Position numbers and translations under genes: made by a program. The notes beneath the pieces were generated by a model, which worked only from the letters and a program-made list of their open reading frames with translations, made no database searches and had not been told where the DNA came from. A DNA stretch of 64,000 nt. Source: Acetivibrio sp964564015. Its GTDB lineage: Bacteria > Bacillota > Clostridia > Acetivibrionales > Acetivibrionaceae. Location of the stretch: assembly GCA_964564015.1 (NCBI GenBank), contig CAZLZR010000002.1, positions 1 through 64,000 of the forward strand. Reading direction: 5' to 3'. Below, one piece after another: positions 17,359 to 24,307 of the stretch (the stretch's first letter is position 1; each line of letters starts with the position of its first letter).

Positions 17359-17981
17359 CTACCATGGTCCAGTAAGCCCCTTTTGTTTTGCGATATTAAT
17401 CAATTCTTCTTTTGTTAATGTTTGATTCTGAGATTTTGGTTTTCGTTTCTTTAGCAATGTCTGAAGCTTTGGCAGCCTTTTGGCTCTTGCAAAAGCTTCT
17501 ACATGCCATGCAAGGTATATAATGTCATTATTTTTTCGTTCTTCCTTTGCCAGAAACCCGTCTATCGTAAGATTGAATTCATAAGGTGTCAGACTCCAGA
17601 ACTCATCCGGAGAAAGTCCCATTATGCCGACAGCAGTTTTCAGGAGCCGTTCCCAGTCCCAGTCTTCTCCTTTACTGCTGTCGGCTTTTTCCCGTTTTTT
17701 CTTCCAAATGCCTCTGTCATGGCTTCACTCATCTTTTCAGCCACAGTATTTATATCGCTGAACTCATCAATCAGCTCACCCACTTTTTCCGGTGTCAAAT
17801 TTTTGTCATCATAGAAAAGCCCTGCGTAAATTATGGTTCTCATATCCTTGACGCTGATATTATCAAGGTCAAGCTTACTGATTGGCTTTCCTATCATTTC
17901 CTCAATACGAACCAGGGCATTAAGCCCGAAGCGAAGGCTTCTCGGTCTGTCCAGTTCCAATACTATACTTTGTTTTGCCAT
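17359..17981 (-). CDS. tail assembly chaperone GT-type frameshift fusion
   Basis: A -1 shift at the A AAA AAC heptamer (codons 95-96 of the upstream frame) joins it to a second open frame ending at 17359, giving about 207 residues. The -1 frame stays open through the overlap and encodes DWDWERLLKTAVGIMGLSPD, followed by EFWSLTPYEF, the standard T-part signature. As in lambda gpGT, the fusion would bring tail tube subunits to the tape measure. An independent start at 17622 (MGLSPDEF) lacks a convincing ribosome site. Confidence 0.8.
17640..17981 (-). CDS. tail assembly chaperone G-type (unshifted product)
   Basis: The 113-residue protein (GGGAGG before ATG 17981) contains RFGLNALVRIEEMIGKPIS and a helical C-terminal half ending in a charged GKKPTAVKEK tail. 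It is the unshifted partner of the fusion above and lies in the canonical position between tail tube and tape measure. Confidence 0.85.
   Translation of the reverse strand: MAKQSIVLELDRPRSLRFGLNALVRIEEMIGKPISKLDLDNISVKDMRTIIYAGLFYDDKNLTPEKVGELIDEFSDINTVAEKMSEAMTEAFGRKNGKKPTAVKEKTGTGNGS
17694..17700 (-). promoter_or_regulatory. programmed -1 frameshift slippery site A AAA AAC
   Basis: On the minus strand codons 94-96 read AGA AAA AAC, so the heptamer is in phase for simultaneous P- and A-site slippage. The -1 frame downstream is open for 111 codons. Confidence 0.75.
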
Positions 17982-17984
17982 TTG

Positions 17985-18602
17985 CTATCCCTCCCTGTAA
18001 TACAAGGGTCCAACCCCCTGTATCTCTATTGATTCATTTACAACATCATCCGCAGGTGTCTCAATACCATCCGAGCTTATAATCCCATAACCTTCATACC
18101 TGGTTTTGGAGCTTGTAGTATCTATGTACAAAGCTATGATTACTTCCTGCCCCAGCCTTGAAAAGAATTCTTCATCGCCCCAGTAACTCTCTGCAGACGC
18201 TTTGTACTCTTTGACAGACGATATGAACTCCTTCCAGCCGTTTGACATGAAGGTGGTTGTTTCAGGCGTTTCCATCCCCAACTCTAGAGACCAGTTAAAG
18301 AATCCTCCATGTTGCTGTACAGTCACTGCACTTCCGGTGACTAAAACAACATCATCTCCAGCCTTAGCTTCATCAAAGACAACCACTCCACCGCAGTGTT
18401 CAATCTGGAAGCCCATGGACTGCAATTCACCATTTACCTTTATGGTAACCGGCGAATTTTTGTCCCAGTAGCGTTTTGCGGCATCGCTAATCGTGAACCT
18501 TGTAAGGCTTAGATCGGATGAGGTGGCTTCATCAGTAAATACAACAGAAGCATCCTCTGTCTTTATAAATACTCCTCCAACCCTTCCTGCGACTGTACCC
18601 AT
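17985..18602 (-). CDS. major tail tube-like protein, longer paralogue
   Basis: The 205-residue protein shares with the smaller one at 18778-19164 the pattern WSLELG.[ED]T..TT.., W[KE].FI...KE..ASAE and a C-terminal IE.P.DD.V..SIE.QG.G.L. It has an extra N-terminal domain of about 90 residues (VAGRVGGVFIKTEDASVVFT...). Two tail tube-type genes in tandem imply that one is a terminator, decorated or minor tube subunit. Confidence 0.8.
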   Translation of the reverse strand: MGTVAGRVGGVFIKTEDASVVFTDEATSSDLSLTRFTISDAAKRYWDKNSPVTIKVNGELQSMGFQIEHCGGVVVFDEAKAGDDVVLVTGSAVTVQQHGGFFNWSLELGMETPETTTFMSNGWKEFISSVKEYKASAESYWGDEEFFSRLGQEVIIALYIDTTSSKTRYEGYGIISSDGIETPADDVVNESIEIQGVGPLYYREG

Positions 18603-18763
18603 CAGCTTTCACCCCCCAAGAGTTCCTTCAACTTTACCAGATATTCATCCCGCACCTCTTTTACTATTCGTTCATCCCAAAGAAGCTGCTTTAAAAGAGC
18701 TGCTATATCGTTAAAGAGGTCTGTATCCTTAAGTGAAATATTCAGCTTAACTCCGTTCTGCAT
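18602..18763 (-). CDS. 53-residue protein between the two tail tube genes
   Basis: This is an acidic-basic amphipathic helix (DLFNDIAALLKQLLWDERIV) with no known motif. Its TGA overlaps the ATG of the next gene (TGATG), and GGGGGTGG precedes its own ATG 18763. Tight coupling with both tail tube genes supports translation. Confidence 0.65.
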   Translation of the reverse strand: MQNGVKLNISLKDTDLFNDIAALLKQLLWDERIVKEVRDEYLVKLKELLGGES

Positions 18764-18777
18764 TCCAAGCCACCCCC

Positions 18778-19164
18778 TTATGTGTACGCCAGAGCACCAT
18801 TCCCTTGAAATTCAATGGAAATGGTTACAATGTCATCCACAGGGTCTTCAATGGACAGACTTGAAATAATAGCCTGACCACTGTAGTAATTAGTGTTGTT
18901 CACATACAGCTTCAAGTCAACATCCGTTCCGTTAAGAAATGCAGTCTGCAACGCTGCCTGCCCATTGGTGTCGGTATGCACGTTATATGCACCTTCTGCA
19001 CTTGCCGACCATTCCTTGAGTCCTGAAATAAAGTTTTTCCATTCATCCCCGAATGCGGTTGTATCCAGAGTGTCAATTCCAAGCTCCAGTGACCAGCTGT
19101 TTAAAGCTGTTACTGAATTGACTCCAATCATTACCTTGCCTTTTTTTCCTGCTGTTCCAGCCAT
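18778..19164 (-). CDS. major tail tube protein (TP901-type)
   Basis: This 128-residue beta-rich protein has SWSLELGIDTLDTTAFGDEW and ends EFQGNGALAYT, the typical form of TP901/phi13-type tail tube subunits. AAGGG lies 12 nt before ATG. It forms the tube around the tape measure. Confidence 0.85.
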   Translation of the reverse strand: MAGTAGKKGKVMIGVNSVTALNSWSLELGIDTLDTTAFGDEWKNFISGLKEWSASAEGAYNVHTDTNGQAALQTAFLNGTDVDLKLYVNNTNYYSGQAIISSLSIEDPVDDIVTISIEFQGNGALAYT

Positions 19165-19169
19165 CTATG

Positions 19170-19571
19170 TCACATCCCTTCTTCATAATGAAATTTAAAA
19201 TCCATATGGTTATACCAGCTGTTTGTATCCGGCTCATAACCTTCAACCTCGCCCATTAATATAACAGCACCGACATCCACTCCATCGGCTCCCCCCATCA
19301 ACCCTGTAAAGTTTTGAAGGCTAAGGCGCACCTGCTCCGCCAATGCCTTACACTCAGAATAGGTATCAGCCCTTGAGGTTATCTGGAACACAGGGGTGGT
19401 ATAACCGGTGTCTCCCTGCAGTGAGTGCAGCCGTTCCCCTGAAATCTTTTGATAGATCACTGCAGGAAGAGGGCAGTTTTGTGGCATCATAAGAGGATAA
19501 ACCCTGTCGCCTACCAATGCATGAATGCCGAAATTGTTTATTAAATAGCTACACAGCACTTCCTCAAACAT
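19170..19571 (-). CDS. tail terminator/completion protein (DUF3168)
   Basis: The 133-residue protein starts at ATG 19571 (AAGGTG 6 nt upstream). It has VYPLMMPQNCPLPAVIYQKI, followed by Q-rich beta segments (FQITSRADTYSECKALAEQV), the pattern of the DUF3168/gp17-like tail completion family that caps the tube at the head side. Order after the gp10-like gene agrees. Confidence 0.8.
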   Translation of the reverse strand: MFEEVLCSYLINNFGIHALVGDRVYPLMMPQNCPLPAVIYQKISGERLHSLQGDTGYTTPVFQITSRADTYSECKALAEQVRLSLQNFTGLMGGADGVDVGAVILMGEVEGYEPDTNSWYNHMDFKFHYEEGM

Positions 19572-19576
19572 GGTTT

Positions 19577-20023
19577 TCACCTTGCCTTTCCAACCGCCTT
19601 GCTGATTTCCCGGGTTACAGTGTCTGAGATTTTTTTAAGGTTTTCATCCACCGCAGGCCTTAAGTACGGAGTAGCAGAACGCTTTTTTGTACCCAACTCC
19701 ACAGGTGCAAAATGTCTGGCCTTTCCGCTTTCCCTTGTAACATAATAGGCGCCCTTGATTTTACGGTTTATATTCTCAATATCTCCACCTTGCTTTTTTG
19801 TGCCACTTTTAAGCACAAGGCTGCTTCGAAGCTCCCCGGTATCCACAGGTGCTTTCCTCTTGGCAGCAGACAGAACAATTTCTGCACCTTTTTTAGCAGC
19901 CTGGTCAAGTGCATTTTCAGCGGCATCGCTCATTTCCTTAAGTAAATCCATGATTTCCTCTGCACCCACGACATCTATGCCGCCCTTCATCTTTTTTGCC
20001 CTTGCAGAATACGACCTTGCCAT
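19577..20023 (-). CDS. HK97 gp10-like head-tail joining protein
   Basis: ATG 20023 is read after GGGAGGTGG. The 148-residue protein contains the family signature APVDTGELRSSL near residue 80 and FAPVELGTKK..ATPYLRPA near 120. It overlaps the upstream head-tail gene by TGATG. It is a neck component. Confidence 0.88.
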   Translation of the reverse strand: MARSYSARAKKMKGGIDVVGAEEIMDLLKEMSDAAENALDQAAKKGAEIVLSAAKRKAPVDTGELRSSLVLKSGTKKQGGDIENINRKIKGAYYVTRESGKARHFAPVELGTKKRSATPYLRPAVDENLKKISDTVTREISKAVGKAR

Positions 20024-20415
20024 CAAACCACCTCCCCGTTCTCCTTGCAGAGCAGATACATGGCTACGTTCCTTTCCTCCTTGTTTGATACATGGAGGAT
20101 ATCAAAAATCTTTACTCCAAAAACCACTCTCATGCTGGTATCCAATTCATCAAGATAGCGTATGATAATCTGCGTTGTGGTTTCAGCATGAAGCTGCTGT
20201 GCTGTAAAAAGTTCTTTGCCAGACAGCGGCTCAACGCTAGCCGATACTTCCACAAAATCACTCCATACCTTTATTTCCTCACCAAAGCTATTCTTTGAGG
20301 TTGTATAAGTCTGTATTGTTATCCTGTGCCTTAGCTTGCCAATCGTAAGAAGGGGCTTTACCATATTCCCCTGTCCTGCGTACTGCCTTCTTTGGTTGCT
20401 GTTTCTCCACGCCAT
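20023..20415 (-). CDS. head closure/head-tail adaptor (SPP1 gp16-like)
   Basis: The 130-residue protein has the typical N-terminal IGKLRHRITIQ and later SGKELFTAQQLHAETTTQI, with the beta pattern of the Phage_H_T_join family. AAGGAG lies about 10 nt before ATG 20415. It connects the portal-bound adaptor to the tail. Confidence 0.85.
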   Translation of the reverse strand: MAWRNSNQRRQYAGQGNMVKPLLTIGKLRHRITIQTYTTSKNSFGEEIKVWSDFVEVSASVEPLSGKELFTAQQLHAETTTQIIIRYLDELDTSMRVVFGVKIFDILHVSNKEERNVAMYLLCKENGEVV

Positions 20416-20419
20416 CTTC

Positions 20420-20704
20420 TCACCACTCCTTCCTTCTGTATGAAGTAAGGAGCAGGGAAGCCGTTTCAGTCAGCTTCCTGACATCCACATTTTCACGAAG
20501 CTCATGGAACTAGGACACTACATACCATACCGTTGTTTTCACAAGCTCCGGCAGCGTTCCCCCATCAGCGAGGAAATCAGACAAGGGAAAGCGGAGGACG
20601 CTTTCCACAATATCTTCAGCAGAGGTAATAAAGCTTGTGACAAGAGCGTCCTCATGGCTTGAGTCAATCCTTAAAAAGGCTTTTGTTTCCTCAAGTGAAA
20701 TCAC
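20420..20704 (-). pseudogene. head-tail connector gp6-like, with in-frame amber codon
   Basis: The frame starts GTG 20704 (GGGAGG upstream). ISLEETKAFLRIDSSHEDAL is the standard start of the HK97 gp6-like connector. It is open for 64 codons to WYVVS, then reads TAG (20510-20512). It continues in the same frame with FHELRENVDVRKLTETASLL up to a TGA at 20420, exactly where the family would end (94 aa). TAG is also a genuine stop of other phage genes (small terminase, primase), so a nonsense mutation is more likely than recoding. Confidence 0.85.
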
Positions 20705-20733
20705 ATCTACCGCCTCCCTTTGTCATATCCCCT

Positions 20734-20958
20734 TTATTCATCAGCCAACATAAGCCCTGCTGCCTTAAGCTTTGAAAGCAAAGAATTAAAGTCGGTTTTC
20801 AAGTCAGCGATTGTACTTGCAGCACTGTCTGCCTGGTTTGCAGCAGGTTTTAACTCTGTTCCGCCAAAGGTCAGTTTCCCCTCATCAACAACACTGATTT
20901 CTCCGCCGACTACAAACACATCCCCGCCATCCTTGTGATAGTTTTTAGTTGTATTCAT
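20734..20958 (-). CDS. head fibre/decoration-like protein
   Basis: The 74-residue protein begins KDGGDVFVVGGEISVVDEGK and has a C-terminal amphipathic helix (IADLKTDFNSLLSKLKAAGLM). This matches the phi29-type head-fibre small domain often found downstream of HK97 capsid genes. AGGTGACAGG precedes ATG. It decorates the capsid by inference. Confidence 0.72.
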   Translation of the reverse strand: MNTTKNYHKDGGDVFVVGGEISVVDEGKLTFGGTELKPAANQADSAASTIADLKTDFNSLLSKLKAAGLMLADE

Positions 20959-20968
20959 AACCTGTCAC

Positions 20969-22144
20969 CTACGCTTTCATCTGAAGCACCTTGACCGCTT
21001 CAGCAAGTGTCAGCTTTCCGTCAACCCTCTGTGTAGCCCTAAATCCTACCTGGCCGTTAACAGCGTAAAGCTCATTGAGCCTTTGGAAACTCCTGCCCTG
21101 CCTGTCAGCAATCCAGTAATATTTAAAGTCACCAAAGGCAATCGCCTTAGCTGCTGCCTGGATTGTCGGAACAGAAGATGAAGTTTTTACAGGCTTGTTT
21201 AAAACGGTATCAGGCTGGCCTGCCTGAACAGCAGGTTGCCACAAGTACTGCCCGTTTCCATCCTTCAGCTTTCTTATAGCCTTGATGGTTGCATCGTTCA
21301 TAATCCATGCGGCATTATTCCTGTATGGCTCACGGAGGGAATAGTACAGGTCGATGATTTCATCAAAGGTAATTGCTGTGGAAGATGCGGCTGTAACTCC
21401 CACCTCTCCGCTTCCTATCACCCCCGTTGGTTTTGCGGTTCCGTTTCCATTTATAAAGGCAGCTTCCTCCGCAGCTCCAACCCTTCTTGCAAACTCCTTG
21501 GAGATATATCCCTCAAGGTTGAACACATTATCATTCAAAAGCTCCTCTGAAACCTTGATCATGGTTGCAACCTTGTGTGCGCCAAGAGTAATCAGTCCAA
21601 AGCTGTCATCGCTTTCAGGGATTGCGCCCTCTTCAGCCACCCAGCTTGCAGTTCCTTTGGTTGCAACAACCGGAATCTGCTTGTCACCTGATGCCGTATT
21701 GATAATGGTTGCAAGGCCTCTCATGATATTTACATCTTCAAGTGCTGCAATCAGTGTCTTTTCATACTCGTCTGGAACAAGGTAGCCGCCTTCAGAGTCG
21801 GTTCCAATCTGAAGGGCGTTTAAAACATCATAGCTGTTCTTACTCCTCATGTTTTTCCAGAATGCATCGGTATAGTTCTTTGAAGCCCTTCCGATCTTCT
21901 CGGTTTCCTGCTGGCCTACCTCCTGTTTGACAGCACTCCTTACAGGCTTTGAAAGCTCCATCTCCATTTTCTGCTGGCGCTCCAAAGCTTCAATTTCCCT
22001 TCCCATAAGGACAATATCTTCTTCCATCTTTTCATACTGGTTCAAGTCCTCGGCTGTCATACTGCCTTCACGCTCATTTAAAAAAGCCTTGGCGGATTCC
22101 CAAAGCTTGTTCCTTTTTTCAGTCAATTCAATTATTTTCGACAT
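20969..22144 (-). CDS. HK97-type major capsid protein
   Basis: ATG 22144 (GGAGG 8 nt upstream) gives 391 residues. A charged coiled-coil delta domain (about residues 5-75) is followed by the HK97 body: GGYLVPDEYEKTLI near 120, IPVVATKGTASWVAEE near 160 and a C-terminal FGDFKYYWIADRQGRSFQRL. It follows a ClpP-like protease that should remove the delta domain during prohead maturation. Confidence 0.95.
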   Translation of the reverse strand: MSKIIELTEKRNKLWESAKAFLNEREGSMTAEDLNQYEKMEEDIVLMGREIEALERQQKMEMELSKPVRSAVKQEVGQQETEKIGRASKNYTDAFWKNMRSKNSYDVLNALQIGTDSEGGYLVPDEYEKTLIAALEDVNIMRGLATIINTASGDKQIPVVATKGTASWVAEEGAIPESDDSFGLITLGAHKVATMIKVSEELLNDNVFNLEGYISKEFARRVGAAEEAAFINGNGTAKPTGVIGSGEVGVTAASSTAITFDEIIDLYYSLREPYRNNAAWIMNDATIKAIRKLKDGNGQYLWQPAVQAGQPDTVLNKPVKTSSSVPTIQAAAKAIAFGDFKYYWIADRQGRSFQRLNELYAVNGQVGFRATQRVDGKLTLAEAVKVLQMKA

Positions 22145-22149
22145 CTCCA

Positions 22150-22956
22150 TTACCTCCATTTTTTTGTAGTGTTTAGAAGTTCAAGCCTTCTGTGTAGGTT
22201 CTGCACATCAACCCTGCCCTTTATTTCCTCAGCCACAATCTGCCTGACCGAATTCAGAAGCCCTGCAACATCAAGCTGTTTTTCCGCTTGCGCTGCAGGG
22301 CTTTTCTTTTCAGGCTTCATTTTCTCAAGTTTGCTTGCAAGGTTTAATGCCACCGTCCTTCGGTCGAACATATAGCTGTCCATGAGGAGCAGCGGGTCAT
22401 TTGCCTGGTTATCCTCCACCGTTTCCTTCTGGTACAGGATCGTGTCAGCAAATCCAAGTTCAACAGCCTTCTTTGCATTAAACCAGGTCTCATCATCCAT
22501 CATGTGGGATATTTTAGACCTGGACAGTCCCGACTTAATTTCATAGGCATTGATGATGCTTTCCTTGACCTCGTTCAGCATTTCAATGACGCCTTCAAAG
22601 TCGCTTACCTCCCCGAACATAATGGTCATGGGATTGTGAATCATCATTAATGATGTGGGTGACATTTCAACCATGTCTCCTGCCATGGCAATAACCGATG
22701 CAGCACTTGCGGCAATTCCGTCAATCCTGGCAGTAACTTTTCCGTTATATTCCTTCAGCATGGTATATATCTGCGAGGCCGCAAACACATCCCCTCCTGG
22801 GCTGTTAATCCAGAGGGTTATATCTCCCTTGCGATTTACAAGCTCATCTTTAAAAAGCTTGGGTGTCACTTCATCCCCAAACCAGCTTTCCTGTGCTATA
22901 TATCCGTCAAGGAAAAGGGTGTTTTCCTCATCCAGCCAATTCCAGAACTTTTTCAC
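22150..22956 (-). CDS. ClpP-like prohead protease
   Basis: The 268-residue protein has WINSPGGDVFAASQIY near residues 49-63 and GIAASAASVIAMAG with nucleophile Ser84 (or 87). MMIHNP carries His107, and a matching Asp lies further on. The extra C-terminal tail (about 190-268) is typical of phage members and may be a scaffold. It overlaps the portal gene by GTGA (22953-22956). It cleaves capsid and scaffold in the prohead. Confidence 0.93.
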   Translation of the reverse strand: MKKFWNWLDEENTLFLDGYIAQESWFGDEVTPKLFKDELVNRKGDITLWINSPGGDVFAASQIYTMLKEYNGKVTARIDGIAASAASVIAMAGDMVEMSPTSLMMIHNPMTIMFGEVSDFEGVIEMLNEVKESIINAYEIKSGLSRSKISHMMDDETWFNAKKAVELGFADTILYQKETVEDNQANDPLLLMDSYMFDRRTVALNLASKLEKMKPEKKSPAAQAEKQLDVAGLLNSVRQIVAEEIKGRVDVQNLHRRLELLNTTKKWR

Positions 22957-24206
22957 GCTTTGGTTCCTCCCTTCCTATTTTGTGTGCTTGACTGCTCCGT
23001 CCAGCTTCCAGCCTTTGAAATTTCCACCATATTCCCGTTAACCAGATACTTGTTTCCTCCTTCCTCTTCCGGCACAAGGTTCATATCCTCAAGCTCCCTG
23101 ATATCATTGGCCGAAAGCCATCCATTTTGCCTGCCCACTGCATAGCCTTCCATCCTTGTTTTGAAGTCTCCGCGCAAAAGCCCGTCAACATTGAAGCGGA
23201 TGAAGTACTCCTTCCTCTCCTCTGGCATCAGGAGCTGCCTTTTCATTGCCTGTTCCCACCTTACAAGCCAGGGTCTTATGGTATGGACCACAAATTCAAT
23301 GGACTGATGTTCAATATTGTTGTTCGTGCTTCTTTCCAGATCGCCCACCATGTGAGGAGGTACCCGGAATATTCTGCAGATTTCACTAGTCTGGAACTTT
23401 CGTGTTTCCAGAAACTGCGCCTGCTCTGGCGGTATACCTATGGTATTGAATTTCATGCCCTCTTCCAAGACGGCAACACGGTGTGCATTGCCGCTTCCAC
23501 GGTATACCGACTCCCAGCTTTCACGCAGCTTCTTTGGGTCCTTCACCACACCCGGATGCTCAAGCACTCCACCTGGATTTGCACCATTGGCAAAGAAAGT
23601 GGCCCCATATTCCTCTGTTGAAAGCGCCATACCTATTGCGTTTTTTGCATAGGAAATAGGTGACTGGCCTAATACACCGTCATACGCAAGACCTGGGATA
23701 TGCAGTATTTCATCTGTCCTAAAGCTTTGTACCCCGTCTTTTGTTTCATAGGAATAGAACAGATCTCCGCTTTCAAGCCTTCCCACCTGCATCTTGTCAG
23801 GGCGGAGGGGCCACAGCTCCAGTACCGTTTTTTTCCCATCCCTTACAACCAGAGCATAGGCATTTCCCCAAAGCAGTATCTGCGACATCATGGTTTCAAA
23901 AAATGTAAAGGCGCTTGTTTCAGGGTTCGGCTCGCTGTGCAGGATTTCATAAAGCTTGTGGTCATAGGCCTTTTCTTTTCCTGTAGGTGTCCTTTTGTAT
24001 ATATGGAGCGGAAGGCTTGCTATGGTCTCAGAAAGGATTTTCACACAGGCATATACTGCCGAAGCCTGCATGGCTGTCTGTTCATTCACCTGTTTTCCAC
24101 TGCTTGCCCTGCCAAATATAGAGCCAAGTCCGCCAGATGTGCTTGACTCCTGTGCAATCTTACGGGGAATGCGGTTTAGTACCCTTTGTATAAATGATTG
24201 CTTCAC
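22953..24206 (-). CDS. phage portal protein (HK97/lambda-like)
   Basis: GTG 24206 with GGAGG 11 nt upstream gives 417 residues. The portal pattern is clear: QTAMQASAVYACVKILSETI near the start, WGNAYALVVRDG and a stem/clip helix region. The late ICRIFRVPPHMVGDLERST is the family hallmark. It forms the dodecameric vertex through which DNA enters. Confidence 0.94.
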   Translation of the reverse strand: MKQSFIQRVLNRIPRKIAQESSTSGGLGSIFGRASSGKQVNEQTAMQASAVYACVKILSETIASLPLHIYKRTPTGKEKAYDHKLYEILHSEPNPETSAFTFFETMMSQILLWGNAYALVVRDGKKTVLELWPLRPDKMQVGRLESGDLFYSYETKDGVQSFRTDEILHIPGLAYDGVLGQSPISYAKNAIGMALSTEEYGATFFANGANPGGVLEHPGVVKDPKKLRESWESVYRGSGNAHRVAVLEEGMKFNTIGIPPEQAQFLETRKFQTSEICRIFRVPPHMVGDLERSTNNNIEHQSIEFVVHTIRPWLVRWEQAMKRQLLMPEERKEYFIRFNVDGLLRGDFKTRMEGYAVGRQNGWLSANDIRELEDMNLVPEEEGGNKYLVNGNMVEISKAGSWTEQSSTQNRKGGTKA

Positions 24207-24307
24207 AATGTAACGCACCTCCAGTCCTTTGCCTTGTGATTGCAGGATAATGGAGAGTCTCTGCTTGAAAAAACTCCGTATGCTTTATTCATCCAATCTA
24301 CCTCCAG

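Noticed and set aside
17359..17622. Independent gene starting at MGLSPDEF (17622)
   Set aside because: No clear ribosome site and the preceding in-frame sequence DWDWERLLKTAV belongs to the conserved T-domain; the frameshift fusion explains it better.
20420..20704. General amber recoding in the phage
   Set aside because: TAG is a plausible true stop of the small terminase, primase and the gene at 33978, so a single mutation explains the connector better.
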